A stretch of 37,362 bases of DNA from positions 1-37,362 of the forward strand of contig JAKSLD010000027.1 of NCBI GenBank assembly GCA_024401395.1. The letters run 5' to 3'. Source of the DNA: Bacteroidales bacterium (GTDB lineage: Bacteria; Bacteroidota; Bacteroidia; Bacteroidales; Marinilabiliaceae). Below, piece after piece: positions 9,989 through 17,649 of the stretch. The notes beneath the pieces were generated by a model that did no database searches, was not told the origin of the DNA, and was given only the letters and a program-made list of their open reading frames with translations. The position numbers and the translations under genes were made by a program. The stretch's first letter is position 1; each line of letters begins with the position of its first letter.

Positions 9989-10675
9989 TTACTGCAACAC
10001 GAAGTTGATAGGTACAGTATAGGATACTTTTACAGGTTTACCACGCTGCATACCTGGAGACCACTTAGGCATTGATTGTACCACGCGTACAGCTTCCTTG
10101 TCGAGGTTTGGATCGAGTGGACGAGCCACCTTCACGTTAGTAACCTCACCCTTCTGGTTAACGACGAATGATACGAATACACGACCTTGGATACCGTTCT
10201 CCTGAGCGATTACAGGATACTTGACTGATTGAGCCAAGAACTTACGCAATTCAAGGTCACCACCAGGGAATGTAGGCATCTGCTCTACGATTACGAATAC
10301 CTCGTCAGCGACTTCCTCAACCTCTTCCTCAACTTCCACCTCCTGGAATTCGATTTCGGTATCTTCATCCATTTCGGAGTCAAGGATCTCAAGTTCCTCG
10401 TTAATTTCGGTATCATCAGTAACGATATTGAGCACCTCAGCCATCTTTGGTGGTGGAGGTGGTGGAGGTGGTTTAATCTCCTCCTGCTTGGTTATTGGAA
10501 CCATCTCATCTTCGACGGCCACCTCGTCAGGCATATCAGCGATGTTTATCTCGGCTGCCTTAGTCTGCCACTCGAATGCCAAGAAGCATCCGAGAAGAAC
10601 AAGCGCTAAGCCAATCTCGGTAAACAACCCCTTCTTGTTTTCAAGGTCCGCCTTGGGTGTTTTTTTAATTTCCAT
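9989..10675 (-). CDS. TonB family energy transducer, copy 2
   Basis: A paralogue of the neighbouring gene, 228 residues. It has the same basic head, a membrane helix (about 20-38), a linker with a run of seven or eight prolines (near 71-78) followed by a very acidic stretch rich in Glu (90-130), and a TonB C-terminal domain from VEQMPTFPGGD to YTVPINFVLQ. The TonB domain is close to identical in both copies. Codon use differs: this copy prefers codons typical of the highly expressed sdh genes here (CGT, GTA, AAG), which suggests the stronger expression of the pair. Expected to energise outer-membrane transport; the partner receptor is not in the window. Confidence 0.92.
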   Translation of the reverse strand: MEIKKTPKADLENKKGLFTEIGLALVLLGCFLAFEWQTKAAEINIADMPDEVAVEDEMVPITKQEEIKPPPPPPPPKMAEVLNIVTDDTEINEELEILDSEMDEDTEIEFQEVEVEEEVEEVADEVFVIVEQMPTFPGGDLELRKFLAQSVKYPVIAQENGIQGRVFVSFVVNQKGEVTNVKVARPLDPNLDKEAVRVVQSMPKWSPGMQRGKPVKVSYTVPINFVLQ

Positions 10676-10854
10676 AAGTCAAACATTGTGGCACTTGCGG
10701 AGTGCCGTTATTATTTGTCAAGTCAAGTCTTCTAATTCAGTTGCTCATCAGGCAGTGCCCGAAAAGCGAGTGCAAGTTAGGTCTTTTTTTTGGATTGTTC
10801 ACTATCAAATACATTTTTTTTCAAGATAAATGAGAGCATTCGTGGACTTTTGGC

Positions 10855-10862
10855 TACTTTCG
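10855..10862 (+). promoter_or_regulatory. Candidate -7 box of dusB
   Basis: TACTTTCG differs from TAnnTTTG at one base, and a start about 7 nt downstream would give a 5' UTR of about 15 nt before the ATG at 10883. Confidence 0.4.
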
Positions 10863-10882
10863 CGGTGCAAACAGACGACTAT

Positions 10883-11863
10883 ATGAAAATAGGTTCACTA
10901 GACTTAGGCCACGAGCCAGTATTCCTGGCGCCGATGGAAGACGTTACAGACATTCCATTCCGCCGTCTCTGCAAGGAGGCAGGTGCAGATATGATGTACA
11001 CAGAATTTGTCAATGCGGATGCGATAGTACGTGACATAGAGAGTTCTATGCGCAAATTGAACATACTAGCAGAAGAGCGACCTGTGGGGGTACAGATATA
11101 CGGCAGAGAGATAGAGCCTATGGTAGAGGCGGCCAAGATAGTAGAGCAGACGGGGCCAGACATTATAGACATTAACTTCGGCTGTCCCGTCAAGAAGATA
11201 GCCGGGAAGGGAGCGGGAGCGGGAATGCTGAGAGACATTCCAAAGCTAGTTGAGATGACGAGACAGATTGTCAAGGCCGTTGACCACACCCCAGTTACGG
11301 TAAAGACGCGACTTGGGTGGGATGCAAACTCCAAGTTCATAGTAGACACAGCAGAAAGACTACAAGACGTCGGAATATCAGCCCTGACAATACATGGTCG
11401 CACTAGGGCACAGATGTACACCGGAGAAGCAGACTGGACACTGATAGGAGAAGTCAAGAACAACCCCCGTATGACCATACCTATTATAGGCAATGGAGAC
11501 ATCACCACACCAGAGGGAGCCAGGAATGCCTTTGACAAATATGGAGTAGACGCCATAATGATAGGCAGAGGAGCCATTGGCAAGCCGTGGATATTCTCGG
11601 AAGTCAAGCATTATCTAAAGACAGGAGAAAAGCTTCCACCTATAACGATGAGGCAGCTAGTAGACCTATTAAAGAGAGAGATAGACGAGACGATGAACTG
11701 GATAGGAGACGAGAGGAGAGCCGTACTACACGTCAGACGACATCTAGCCATAGCCTTCAAGGGACTATTCGACTTCAGAGAGACAAAAATAAAAATGCTC
11801 AGGGAAGAGCACATCCCCGAGCTAAAGAATATACTTGATGAGATAGCCGAGCGCTGGGGGTAA
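10883..11863 (+). CDS. dusB: tRNA-dihydrouridine synthase (DusB-type)
   Basis: An FMN- and NADPH-dependent enzyme that reduces specific uridines of tRNA to dihydrouridine. The 326-residue protein forms a TIM barrel: PVFLAPMEDVTDIPFR (12-27), the catalytic cysteine in NFGCPVKKIAGKGAG (Cys101), HGRTRAQMYTG (171-181), the phosphate-binding GNGDI (203-207) and MIGRGAIGKPW (226-236). I chose the ATG at 10883 because family similarity begins with MKIGSLDLGHEPVFLAPM and a promoter-like box lies just upstream. An in-frame ATG at 10790 would add 31 unrelated residues. The gene faces a thioesterase gene whose stop abuts its own. Confidence 0.95.
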   Translation: MKIGSLDLGHEPVFLAPMEDVTDIPFRRLCKEAGADMMYTEFVNADAIVRDIESSMRKLNILAEERPVGVQIYGREIEPMVEAAKIVEQTGPDIIDINFGCPVKKIAGKGAGAGMLRDIPKLVEMTRQIVKAVDHTPVTVKTRLGWDANSKFIVDTAERLQDVGISALTIHGRTRAQMYTGEADWTLIGEVKNNPRMTIPIIGNGDITTPEGARNAFDKYGVDAIMIGRGAIGKPWIFSEVKHYLKTGEKLPPITMRQLVDLLKREIDETMNWIGDERRAVLHVRRHLAIAFKGLFDFRETKIKMLREEHIPELKNILDEIAERWG

Positions 11864-12235
11864 TTATCCCAGCTTCGACATAAAGCGTTCGATATTGACT
11901 ACAAAACGCTCATGGGTACCTTCGCCTATGAGCGTTTCGCCTTGATAAGCCTTCACAGAAAAAGACAATTTACGGCCATCGACAGCCGTCAGTTCAGCCA
12001 CTGCCCTAATATCAGCTCCCATTGGGGAAGCCTTAACGTGAGAAACATTCATAAGAGTACCCACTGTAGTATCAGACGCAGAGAGCGAGTCGGCCACGCA
12101 CTTCATAGCAGCCTCCTCCATCAGAGCTATCATTCTAGGGGTAGCCAAGACAAGGAGAGAACCAGAGCCAGCGGCGAGAGCCGTATCGTTATTACCCACA
12201 ACCATAGATGCGGTATAAGACATTCCTATTTCCAT
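11864..12235 (-). CDS. Hotdog-fold thioesterase, FlK (fluoroacetyl-CoA thioesterase)-like
   Basis: A single-domain hotdog protein of 123 residues. It resembles the FlK group. Thr32, Glu40 and His66 have the same spacing (8 and 26 residues) as the Thr42/Glu50/His76 triad known for FlK, in the contexts LATPRMIALMEE and MNVSHVKASP. It is likely to hydrolyse a small acyl-CoA; in Bacteroidales these are uncharacterised and fluoroacetate is not implied. I take the ATG at 12235 (MEIGMSYTASM); an upstream TTG at 12256 is less likely. A TATCTTTG box lies 58 bp upstream. The stop abuts the dusB stop tail to tail. Confidence 0.8.
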   Translation of the reverse strand: MEIGMSYTASMVVGNNDTALAAGSGSLLVLATPRMIALMEEAAMKCVADSLSASDTTVGTLMNVSHVKASPMGADIRAVAELTAVDGRKLSFSVKAYQGETLIGEGTHERFVVNIERFMSKLG

Positions 12236-12292
12236 ATTATTAAGATTAGGGGACAATTAAGAATCCCAGATTAATACTACTATATATATCTG

Positions 12293-12300
12293 CAAAGATA
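12293..12300 (-). promoter_or_regulatory. -7 box of the thioesterase gene
   Basis: TATCTTTG on the minus strand is an exact TAnnTTTG match. It lies between the transporter terminator and the thioesterase ATG, giving a UTR of about 50 nt. Confidence 0.5.
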
Positions 12301-12301
12301 C

Positions 12302-12340
12302 AAAAGAAAAACGCATACCCGACATCGCGTCAGGTATGCG
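12302..12340 (-). terminator. Rho-independent terminator of the DASS transporter gene
   Basis: CGCATACC (12312-12319) pairs with GGTATGCG (12333-12340). On the minus strand it is followed by TTTTTCTTTT. It lies 37 bp past the transporter stop. Confidence 0.85.
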
Positions 12341-12376
12341 CATTAAACTATATATTAAAATAAGATGTTTCCTCAA

Positions 12377-13879
12377 TTAGAGAAGGCCCAACTGGCGAGA
12401 GAAGATAAGCACAACGTAGCCGAGTGCTATACCAACGATACCGATGATAACACCAATCTTTGCCAAGTGACCAGGCTTAACATAACCCGTTGCGATAGCG
12501 AGCGCATTAGGAGGAGTAGAGATAGGCATTGCCATTGCGAGAGAAGAAGCGATAGCCACACCGATCAACATTGTAGAGATACCACCGATAGAATCGAGGT
12601 TACCACCCATACCCTTAGCTACAGCGGCGAGGATTGGAACGAGGAGGGCGCTAGAAGCTGTATGGCTCATGAAAGTAGACATGAGGTAGCATACGAGACC
12701 TGAAACGATCAACACTACGAGAGCAGGCCACTCAGAGAATGGGATAGTCTCTACGAGATGCTTAGCCAAGCCAGAACCCTGGAGACCTACGCCGAGAGCG
12801 AAACCACCAGCTACGAGCCAGAGCACATCCCAGTTGATACTCTTAAGCTCCTCCTTACCGATTATACCGCTAAGGCAGAATACAGCGATAGGAATCATGG
12901 CAACCACATTCGAGTTAAGACCAGAAACGCTATCGAGCAACCAAAGGAGAACAGTCACGCCGAAAGTGATATAGACGATCATAGACTGCTTATCCTTACG
13001 GAATTCGCCATCGAGCTTAATGTTGACATGCTTAGCCTTGAAAGGGAAGAAAGTCAGCAAGAGGAACCAAGCGAAAACGAGGATGATGATAACGAAAGGC
13101 ACCATAACGAGCATCCACTGACCGAAGCCGATAGGATCGCAGATACCAGAATCAGACATATACTTAAGAGCGATAGCGTTAGGAGGAGTACCGATAGGAG
13201 TACCGATACCGCCCACGTTAGCTGCTACCGGGATAGCCAAAGCCAAAGCGATACGACCCTTACCCTCAGCAGGGAGCATCTTCAAGACAGGAGCGATGAT
13301 AGTAAGCATCATAGCTGCTGTAGCAGTATTACTCATAAACATAGAGAATACTGCGGTAATGATCATGAAACCGAAGAGAACGATTTCCGAGCGAGTACCG
13401 AAAGGCTTGAGGAGAACTCGAGCGAGGTTGATATCGAGGTTACAACGAGTAGCTGCGATAGCGAGGCAGAAGCCACCCAAGAAAAGCATAATGATTGGGT
13501 CGGCCCAAGTAGCCATAATACTCTTGTAACTGATTGCAGTACCATAAGAAGCCTGGATCTGAGCAAGCTGAGACAAGCCTGCCTCATCTATGACACCATT
13601 TTTCTTAGCCTGGAGCAAATCGGTGAGACCTTCAGGGCGAAGGAACATCAAAGAGCTATCAGAAACTGTCAGAAGCATCAAGACAATCACGAATACAGAA
13701 GTAGTCCAAATAGGGAACAACTCCGTAATCCACATTGAAGCAGCGAGGTAGAAGATTGCGATCACGCGCTGCTCGATAACAGTCAAGTTATCCATTCCGA
13801 AGCAGTCACCTGGCATGAACCAAAGCAACAGCGTTGGAAGCAATACAATTAATAGTTTTGCAAGAAATTTCTTGTCCAT
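12377..13879 (-). CDS. DASS/SLC13 family sodium-coupled anion symporter
   Basis: An inner-membrane transporter of the divalent anion:Na+ symporter family (dicarboxylates, citrate or sulfate). It has 500 residues and many hydrophobic helices. The two inverted-repeat substrate/sodium motifs are present: SNT at 183-185 followed by GGIGTPIGTPPNAIA (223-237), and in the second half SHTASSALLVP followed by ISTPPNALA. The second SNT-type motif reads SHT. A hydrophilic stretch at about 81-120 separates early helices. Substrate cannot be fixed from sequence; succinate or another dicarboxylate would suit a Bacteroidales with fumarate reductase. Single gene, with a -7-like TACTTTTG at 13929-13936 and its own terminator. 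Confidence 0.92.
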   Translation of the reverse strand: MDKKFLAKLLIVLLPTLLLWFMPGDCFGMDNLTVIEQRVIAIFYLAASMWITELFPIWTTSVFVIVLMLLTVSDSSLMFLRPEGLTDLLQAKKNGVIDEAGLSQLAQIQASYGTAISYKSIMATWADPIIMLFLGGFCLAIAATRCNLDINLARVLLKPFGTRSEIVLFGFMIITAVFSMFMSNTATAAMMLTIIAPVLKMLPAEGKGRIALALAIPVAANVGGIGTPIGTPPNAIALKYMSDSGICDPIGFGQWMLVMVPFVIIILVFAWFLLLTFFPFKAKHVNIKLDGEFRKDKQSMIVYITFGVTVLLWLLDSVSGLNSNVVAMIPIAVFCLSGIIGKEELKSINWDVLWLVAGGFALGVGLQGSGLAKHLVETIPFSEWPALVVLIVSGLVCYLMSTFMSHTASSALLVPILAAVAKGMGGNLDSIGGISTMLIGVAIASSLAMAMPISTPPNALAIATGYVKPGHLAKIGVIIGIVGIALGYVVLIFSRQLGLL

Positions 13880-13928
13880 TAGATTTTTATCTCGTTATGT
13901 TAAGTAATTCACGTACCCAAAGGCGGCG

Positions 13929-13936
13929 CAAAAGTA
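13929..13936 (-). promoter_or_regulatory. -7 box of the DASS transporter gene
   Basis: TACTTTTG on the minus strand matches TAnnTTTG, 50 nt before the ATG. The -33 element is not clear. Confidence 0.45.
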
Positions 13937-14013
13937 GTTATTTTTTGAATATGATATTCGGTTGGGCGACTTTTTTTGCATTAAAGATTAGGGCAGTCCG
14001 AGAATAGTTGGAA

Positions 14014-14062
14014 GGTATAGAGAGAGTATAGAGAGCGTAGTTGTTGCTCGCAGTTTTTTGAT
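14014..14062. repeat. Dispersed repeat copy (GTATAGAG...TTGCTCGCAGTTTTTTGATT)
   Basis: The conserved core TTGCTCGCAGTTTTTTGATT lies at 14044-14063, preceded by a purine-rich GTATAGAGAGAGTATAGAG stretch. It sits between the divergent starts of the transporter gene and the structured RNA unit. Confidence 0.65.
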
Positions 14063-14118
14063 TTAACAAAGACTCCATAACCTGTTGAAATGCCGTTACA
14101 ATCAAGATGTTAAAAATC

Positions 14119-14149
14119 CTTGCATTATTGTTTATAATGTCTAACTTTG
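14119..14149 (+). promoter_or_regulatory. Promoter of the structured RNA unit
   Basis: CTTG (14119-14122), 19 nt, then TAACTTTG (14142-14149). The -7 box is an exact match and the spacing fits TTTG-N19-21-TAnnTTTG. Transcription should begin near 14155. Confidence 0.65.
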
Positions 14150-14154
14150 CGGAA

Positions 14155-14470
14155 GTTGCTTCAGATATTCAAACTACAAATAGAGAGACAGAAGCAATCA
14201 CTTAAAATAAAGCGTCATCGATGCTTGGTTTTGGGCTAATTGGAACCTGAGAAATTTCATTGAATGTCAAGACCTGAGTCAGAGATGTTGCTACGTGGGT
14301 ATGTAACCACGTCCCGAAGTGTACAGAGGCAACGAAATGTCATCTGTACACTTTCAGGGGTGTATATATATGCCATTACGTAGGGACTTCCTGCACGTTT
14401 ACATTCACGGGCAATCTCAGGGCCTCAATTAGCTAACGTGCAGATGAAAGTGCCTACGTTTTTATTTTTT
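14155..14470 (+). ncRNA. Putative structured non-coding RNA, about 316 nt, family not recognised
   Basis: A promoter and a U-rich 3' end bound a region with no open frame but several strong hairpins. H1: TTGCTTC (14156-14162) with GAAGCAA (14191-14197). H2: ACGTGG (14293-14298) with CCACGT (14307-14312). H3: AAGTGTACAG (14317-14326) with its exact complement at 14344-14353. H4: ACGTAGG (14378-14384) with CCTACGT (14453-14459), ACTT/AAGT inside, then TGCACGTT (14392-14399) with AACGTGCA (14435-14442), and immediately TTTTTATTTTTT. H4 plus the U-tract looks like the terminator. It lacks the marks of tmRNA, RNase P RNA or SRP RNA. A 6S-like RNA (for example the Bacteroidales-1 type) or a leader of the gene at 14687 are possibilities I cannot test here. 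Confidence 0.5.
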
Positions 14471-14564
14471 GTGGCATAAGATATAATGAAACACCATTTG
14501 CTCATGGCACTTAGCGAATGACAACATCAAAAAGTATGAGAGCATAGCTAGCCAGAAACGACTA

Positions 14565-14593
14565 TGAGAAACTTATAAGTATATAAGTTCTCA
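14565..14593. repeat. AT-rich hairpin upstream of the secreted-protein pair
   Basis: TGAGAA (14565-14570) and CTTATA (14572-14577) pair with TATAAG (14582-14587) and TTCTCA (14588-14593), 12 bp with one bulged A and a 4-nt loop. It lies 94 bp before the ATG at 14687. It may be a UTR or regulatory hairpin; no T-run follows. Confidence 0.4.
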
Positions 14594-14686
14594 TTTACAA
14601 TCCACAAATGCGAGTGCAATACAGCAAAAGGGCAAAAGAGCGAACAAACATATTGCGCTCATGTTTCATTATCAATCCACACATCA

Positions 14687-15172
14687 ATGAAAAGAATAAT
14701 CTTATCATTATTATTTGCGTTATGCGCCATTGTGGTGTATGCTGATAATACGAGTTGGCTGAATTTCGCGATAAAGAAAAATGGTCCGGTATTGAAATCT
14801 ATACAATTCAACAACAACGGACGGCTGACTTTCGGAGAATCGGCAATGCATTATCAAGATGCCTTTGGAGGAACAGACATATCATACGAAGGCGGAGCAT
14901 ACATCTTTTTCGGGTCACAATCGGCCACAAAAATAAAAGACGCGATTGCTGAGTCAGGGCTTACGCTATCATATACCCCTTCTGCGCAAAGAGTGTCACT
15001 AGTTGGTGCAGAAAAAGCGACAAGCATACAAATTTACGACATACAAGGAAGGCTTCTCCGAGAAACGACAAATGCCAGCAATATCAGTACAGAAGGCATC
15101 AGCAAAGGCATTGTCATAGTACGTGCCACAAGCAACGAAGAAGTTGTATGTAAAAAAATCATCATCAAATAA
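14687..15172 (+). CDS. Small secreted protein with T9SS-like C-terminal sorting domain
   Basis: 161 residues. A signal peptide is clear (MKRIILSLLFALCAIVVYA, cleavage near residue 19-20). The C-terminal 75 residues resemble a type A T9SS sorting domain: IQIYDIQGRLLRE, then SKGIVIVRATS and a final KKIIIK. Such domains direct export through the type IX system to the cell surface. The middle is short, with aromatic and Gly residues, and I do not recognise its function. It is followed after 9 bp by a large secreted protein and the pair is probably one operon. Confidence 0.8.
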   Translation: MKRIILSLLFALCAIVVYADNTSWLNFAIKKNGPVLKSIQFNNNGRLTFGESAMHYQDAFGGTDISYEGGAYIFFGSQSATKIKDAIAESGLTLSYTPSAQRVSLVGAEKATSIQIYDIQGRLLRETTNASNISTEGISKGIVIVRATSNEEVVCKKIIIK

Positions 15173-15181
15173 TCAAGTTAT

Positions 15182-17491
15182 ATGAAAAGGAATTACGCAG
15201 TATTGTTTCTGTCTGTAATGTCTCTGATTTTCACCAGTCAGGCATTTTCACAGGAACGTACTATAGAAATAGTAAAAGACGGGGCGGTAGTATTCTCTAC
15301 GCCAGCAGCTGACATAGATTACCTCACAGTAGTCAACCGTTTATCAGCACCAAAAAATGTTCATGGCGCGATAAATGATGGTGCAATCACCGTAACGTGG
15401 AATGCAGTAGCAGATGCGACAACCTATAACATATTCCGTTCCAATGACGGAATAACATTTACAAAAATAGGCTCGTCAAATACAACATCGTACACAGACA
15501 ATGCGCCTGCAACGGGCAACAACTTCTATCAAGTCCAAGCTATAGGAGATGACCACTCCGAAAGTGCAAAGAGTACGGCATCATCACCAATACTCAACAA
15601 TGAAGACGATGCGGCTTCGGGAATCTATTTAGGTATAATAGGATTCAACCAGAAGACATTCTCACATCCTATTTCATATTTAACAGAATCGACCAAAGAA
15701 ACATACGACAACTTCGTTGATGGTCTTACGACCAAAAACGGTACACTTCTCTATTACTCAGTAGACCAAGCGTTGAACGACCTAGAGTCACGTACATTCC
15801 CAAGCAACCTCTTCAACGTCACTGTAGTCACATTTACCGATGGTCTTGACCAAGGTTCAATGATGCTTGGCGACGACTATGACACAGACGAAGAGTATCT
15901 GGAAGCACTCAACAAAAGAATAAAGAACGAGACCGTAGCCGGGCTACCTATCACATCATACGCTATCGGCATTCGAGGCAGCGACGTAACAGACGTAGCC
16001 AAGTTCACAGAAAACCTACAGAAGTTGGCCTCCTCTAATGAGAATGCCATGGAAGTATCCAGCATGTCGCAAGTAAACGAAAAGTTCCAAGAGATTGCTT
16101 CACAGCTTACGACAACAAGTTTCGTACAGTCGATATCCATCACAATGCCTGGTCAGTCGACAGGCACACGAGTACGCTTCACGCTAGACAATGTAACAGC
16201 AGCAGGCAATTCGCAGCTATACATAGAAGGCACATTCAACAAGAAAGACAAGTCGCTCAGTGAATTGACCTACAACGGCATGCGATGCACATCGGGAGAC
16301 GTGCTATACGGAGAACAAGACGGAATCTTTGTAACATTCACTTTCGAAGGAGTACAAGCGGACAGCAAGGTACTGATACCCCGAGACTATATGCAGATGT
16401 GGACATACATAGCATCGACAGAACAATGGCAAGTAAACTCAGAGTTTGACAAAGAGGGCGAATCGGAGCTACAAACAGAAAAGAGATCAGCAGCCATTAT
16501 GCTAGTGCTTGACTGCTCAAGTTCACTTGGAGAGCAATTTGCAAACGTACAGTCGAATGCAAAAGGATTTATCAATACACTATGCACATCATCTGATGAT
16601 GACGGAAGTTCAGAGGGAGACACCACACTGCCATCGGACAATCTATCAACAATGCCAATGGACCTTTCGTTGGCGGTAGTCAGGGATGGCGTAAGATATT
16701 ATATGACCAAGGAAGAGTATGACAAATATGGAACATCGCAGTACCTTGTTGAAGGAGTATGCGTGATTGGCGGCGGAGAGAGTTTTATTGTAGCACTAGA
16801 TGATTATAGAAAAGATTATCCAAGATTCTTGATGAGCCACGATTACGCGAAAAAATACTACCCAAATTTGCTGCCGAACACAGATGAGGCTAACGTTATT
16901 ATTAGCAAATGGTGGGGAATAAATGATGCAATCTCTGACTTTGGCGGAGAAAAGATTGCAAATTCTTATTATAACGATTCAGATAATAACTCTTACATAG
17001 TAGACGGAGGCGTTGAATCATCATACTGGGGATGGCAGTGGTATGTTATAAAATCTTATAATTTAAATTATAACGACTACGGTATCGTTAGATGCGTGAT
17101 TTCTACAAACGATCCAGTTTCTGAGTACACAAACGACATGAAACTGAAAGTAAATAAAGACGGGCACACAATGTACCTATCTGTATCGGAGTACGAAAGG
17201 AATGGAGTACCGTTTGGCTATACTATCGTAGGGCTCAATGTAGTTGCTCCAACTGGCGAAGAATTCGCTATTGAATTGAACAACAGATCAAAAGGAGCCG
17301 TATCATATGATAATGCGTTAATATTAGGGGAGAAACACATTCCTACATATGATGAATACGAAATCATAGTATATAGAGAAGAATTTATCAATAAATACCT
17401 AAAAGCCTTTGGCGGAGCGGAACTACCTTCATATTTCTGGACCACTGATGGGGGAGATGACGCTAGATATGTTAGAGGCGTTGTAAGATAA
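15182..17491 (+). CDS. Large secreted protein: FnIII, vWA-like regions and two DUF1566-like repeats
   Basis: 769 residues with a signal peptide (cleavage near AFS-Q, residue 24). Then a fibronectin type III domain (about 52-135), a vWA-like domain without a proper metal site (about 147-320; contains TVVTFTDGLDQ), a beta-rich linker, and the start of a second vWA-like unit with a MIDAS-type DCSSSLG (about 443-449) that stops after one helix. The last 280 residues hold two related units (about 490-640 and 648-769), each starting LxVxxDGxxxYxxxxEY and ending in a [Y/W]-rich block with VRCVIS or VRGVVR, resembling DUF1566. No T9SS tail is seen. Likely a surface or extracellular binding protein; the ligand is unknown. 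Confidence 0.8.
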   Translation: MKRNYAVLFLSVMSLIFTSQAFSQERTIEIVKDGAVVFSTPAADIDYLTVVNRLSAPKNVHGAINDGAITVTWNAVADATTYNIFRSNDGITFTKIGSSNTTSYTDNAPATGNNFYQVQAIGDDHSESAKSTASSPILNNEDDAASGIYLGIIGFNQKTFSHPISYLTESTKETYDNFVDGLTTKNGTLLYYSVDQALNDLESRTFPSNLFNVTVVTFTDGLDQGSMMLGDDYDTDEEYLEALNKRIKNETVAGLPITSYAIGIRGSDVTDVAKFTENLQKLASSNENAMEVSSMSQVNEKFQEIASQLTTTSFVQSISITMPGQSTGTRVRFTLDNVTAAGNSQLYIEGTFNKKDKSLSELTYNGMRCTSGDVLYGEQDGIFVTFTFEGVQADSKVLIPRDYMQMWTYIASTEQWQVNSEFDKEGESELQTEKRSAAIMLVLDCSSSLGEQFANVQSNAKGFINTLCTSSDDDGSSEGDTTLPSDNLSTMPMDLSLAVVRDGVRYYMTKEEYDKYGTSQYLVEGVCVIGGGESFIVALDDYRKDYPRFLMSHDYAKKYYPNLLPNTDEANVIISKWWGINDAISDFGGEKIANSYYNDSDNNSYIVDGGVESSYWGWQWYVIKSYNLNYNDYGIVRCVISTNDPVSEYTNDMKLKVNKDGHTMYLSVSEYERNGVPFGYTIVGLNVVAPTGEEFAIELNNRSKGAVSYDNALILGEKHIPTYDEYEIIVYREEFINKYLKAFGGAELPSYFWTTDGGDDARYVRGVVR

Positions 17492-17499
17492 GTAAACGA

Positions 17500-17535
17500 G
17501 AGGGTATGTCGAAGGGCATGCCCTCTTTATTTTTG
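17500..17535 (+). terminator. Rho-independent terminator of the secreted-protein operon
   Basis: GAGGGTATG (17500-17508) pairs with CATGCCCTC (17517-17525) with one G-T pair, followed by TTTATTTTT. It lies 9 bp after the stop at 17491. Confidence 0.85.
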
Positions 17536-17569
17536 CTAGATGGGAGGGGAATGGTATATAGTTGCTAGT

Positions 17570-17617
17570 CTCGGGCTAGTCTCGGGGAAGCATAAAGTTG
17601 CTCGCAGTTTTTTGATT
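17570..17617. repeat. Dispersed repeat copy (CTCGGGCTAGTCTCGGGGAAG...TTGCTCGCAGTTTTTTGATT)
   Basis: It shares GAAGCATAAAGTTGCTCGCAG plus the T-run with the arrays at 1798-2104, 8930 and 14014. It lies between two convergent genes (stops at 17491 and 17650). Confidence 0.7.
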
Positions 17618-17649
17618 ATTGGGGAAAAGAGGGAGAAAGAAGATGATTG

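Noticed and set aside
10790-10882. Upstream ATG start for dusB adding 31 residues
   Set aside because: The added residues do not resemble the family, and a promoter-like box lies between the two starts.
12758-13738. Plus-strand open frame of 326 codons
   Set aside because: It is antisense to the DASS transporter; its highly charged Glu/Asp/Arg/His sequence is the mirror of hydrophobic codons.
14243-14252. GAACCTGAGA reminiscent of the thiamin pyrophosphate riboswitch
   Set aside because: The rest of the THI element (the pairing partners and the GGGGTGC and GGGAA blocks) is absent, and no thiamin gene follows.
14155-14470. tmRNA, RNase P RNA or SRP RNA
   Set aside because: No tRNA-like ends or tag frame, no GAAAGTCC block of RNase P RNA, and no GGAAGCAGCA-type loop of SRP RNA.
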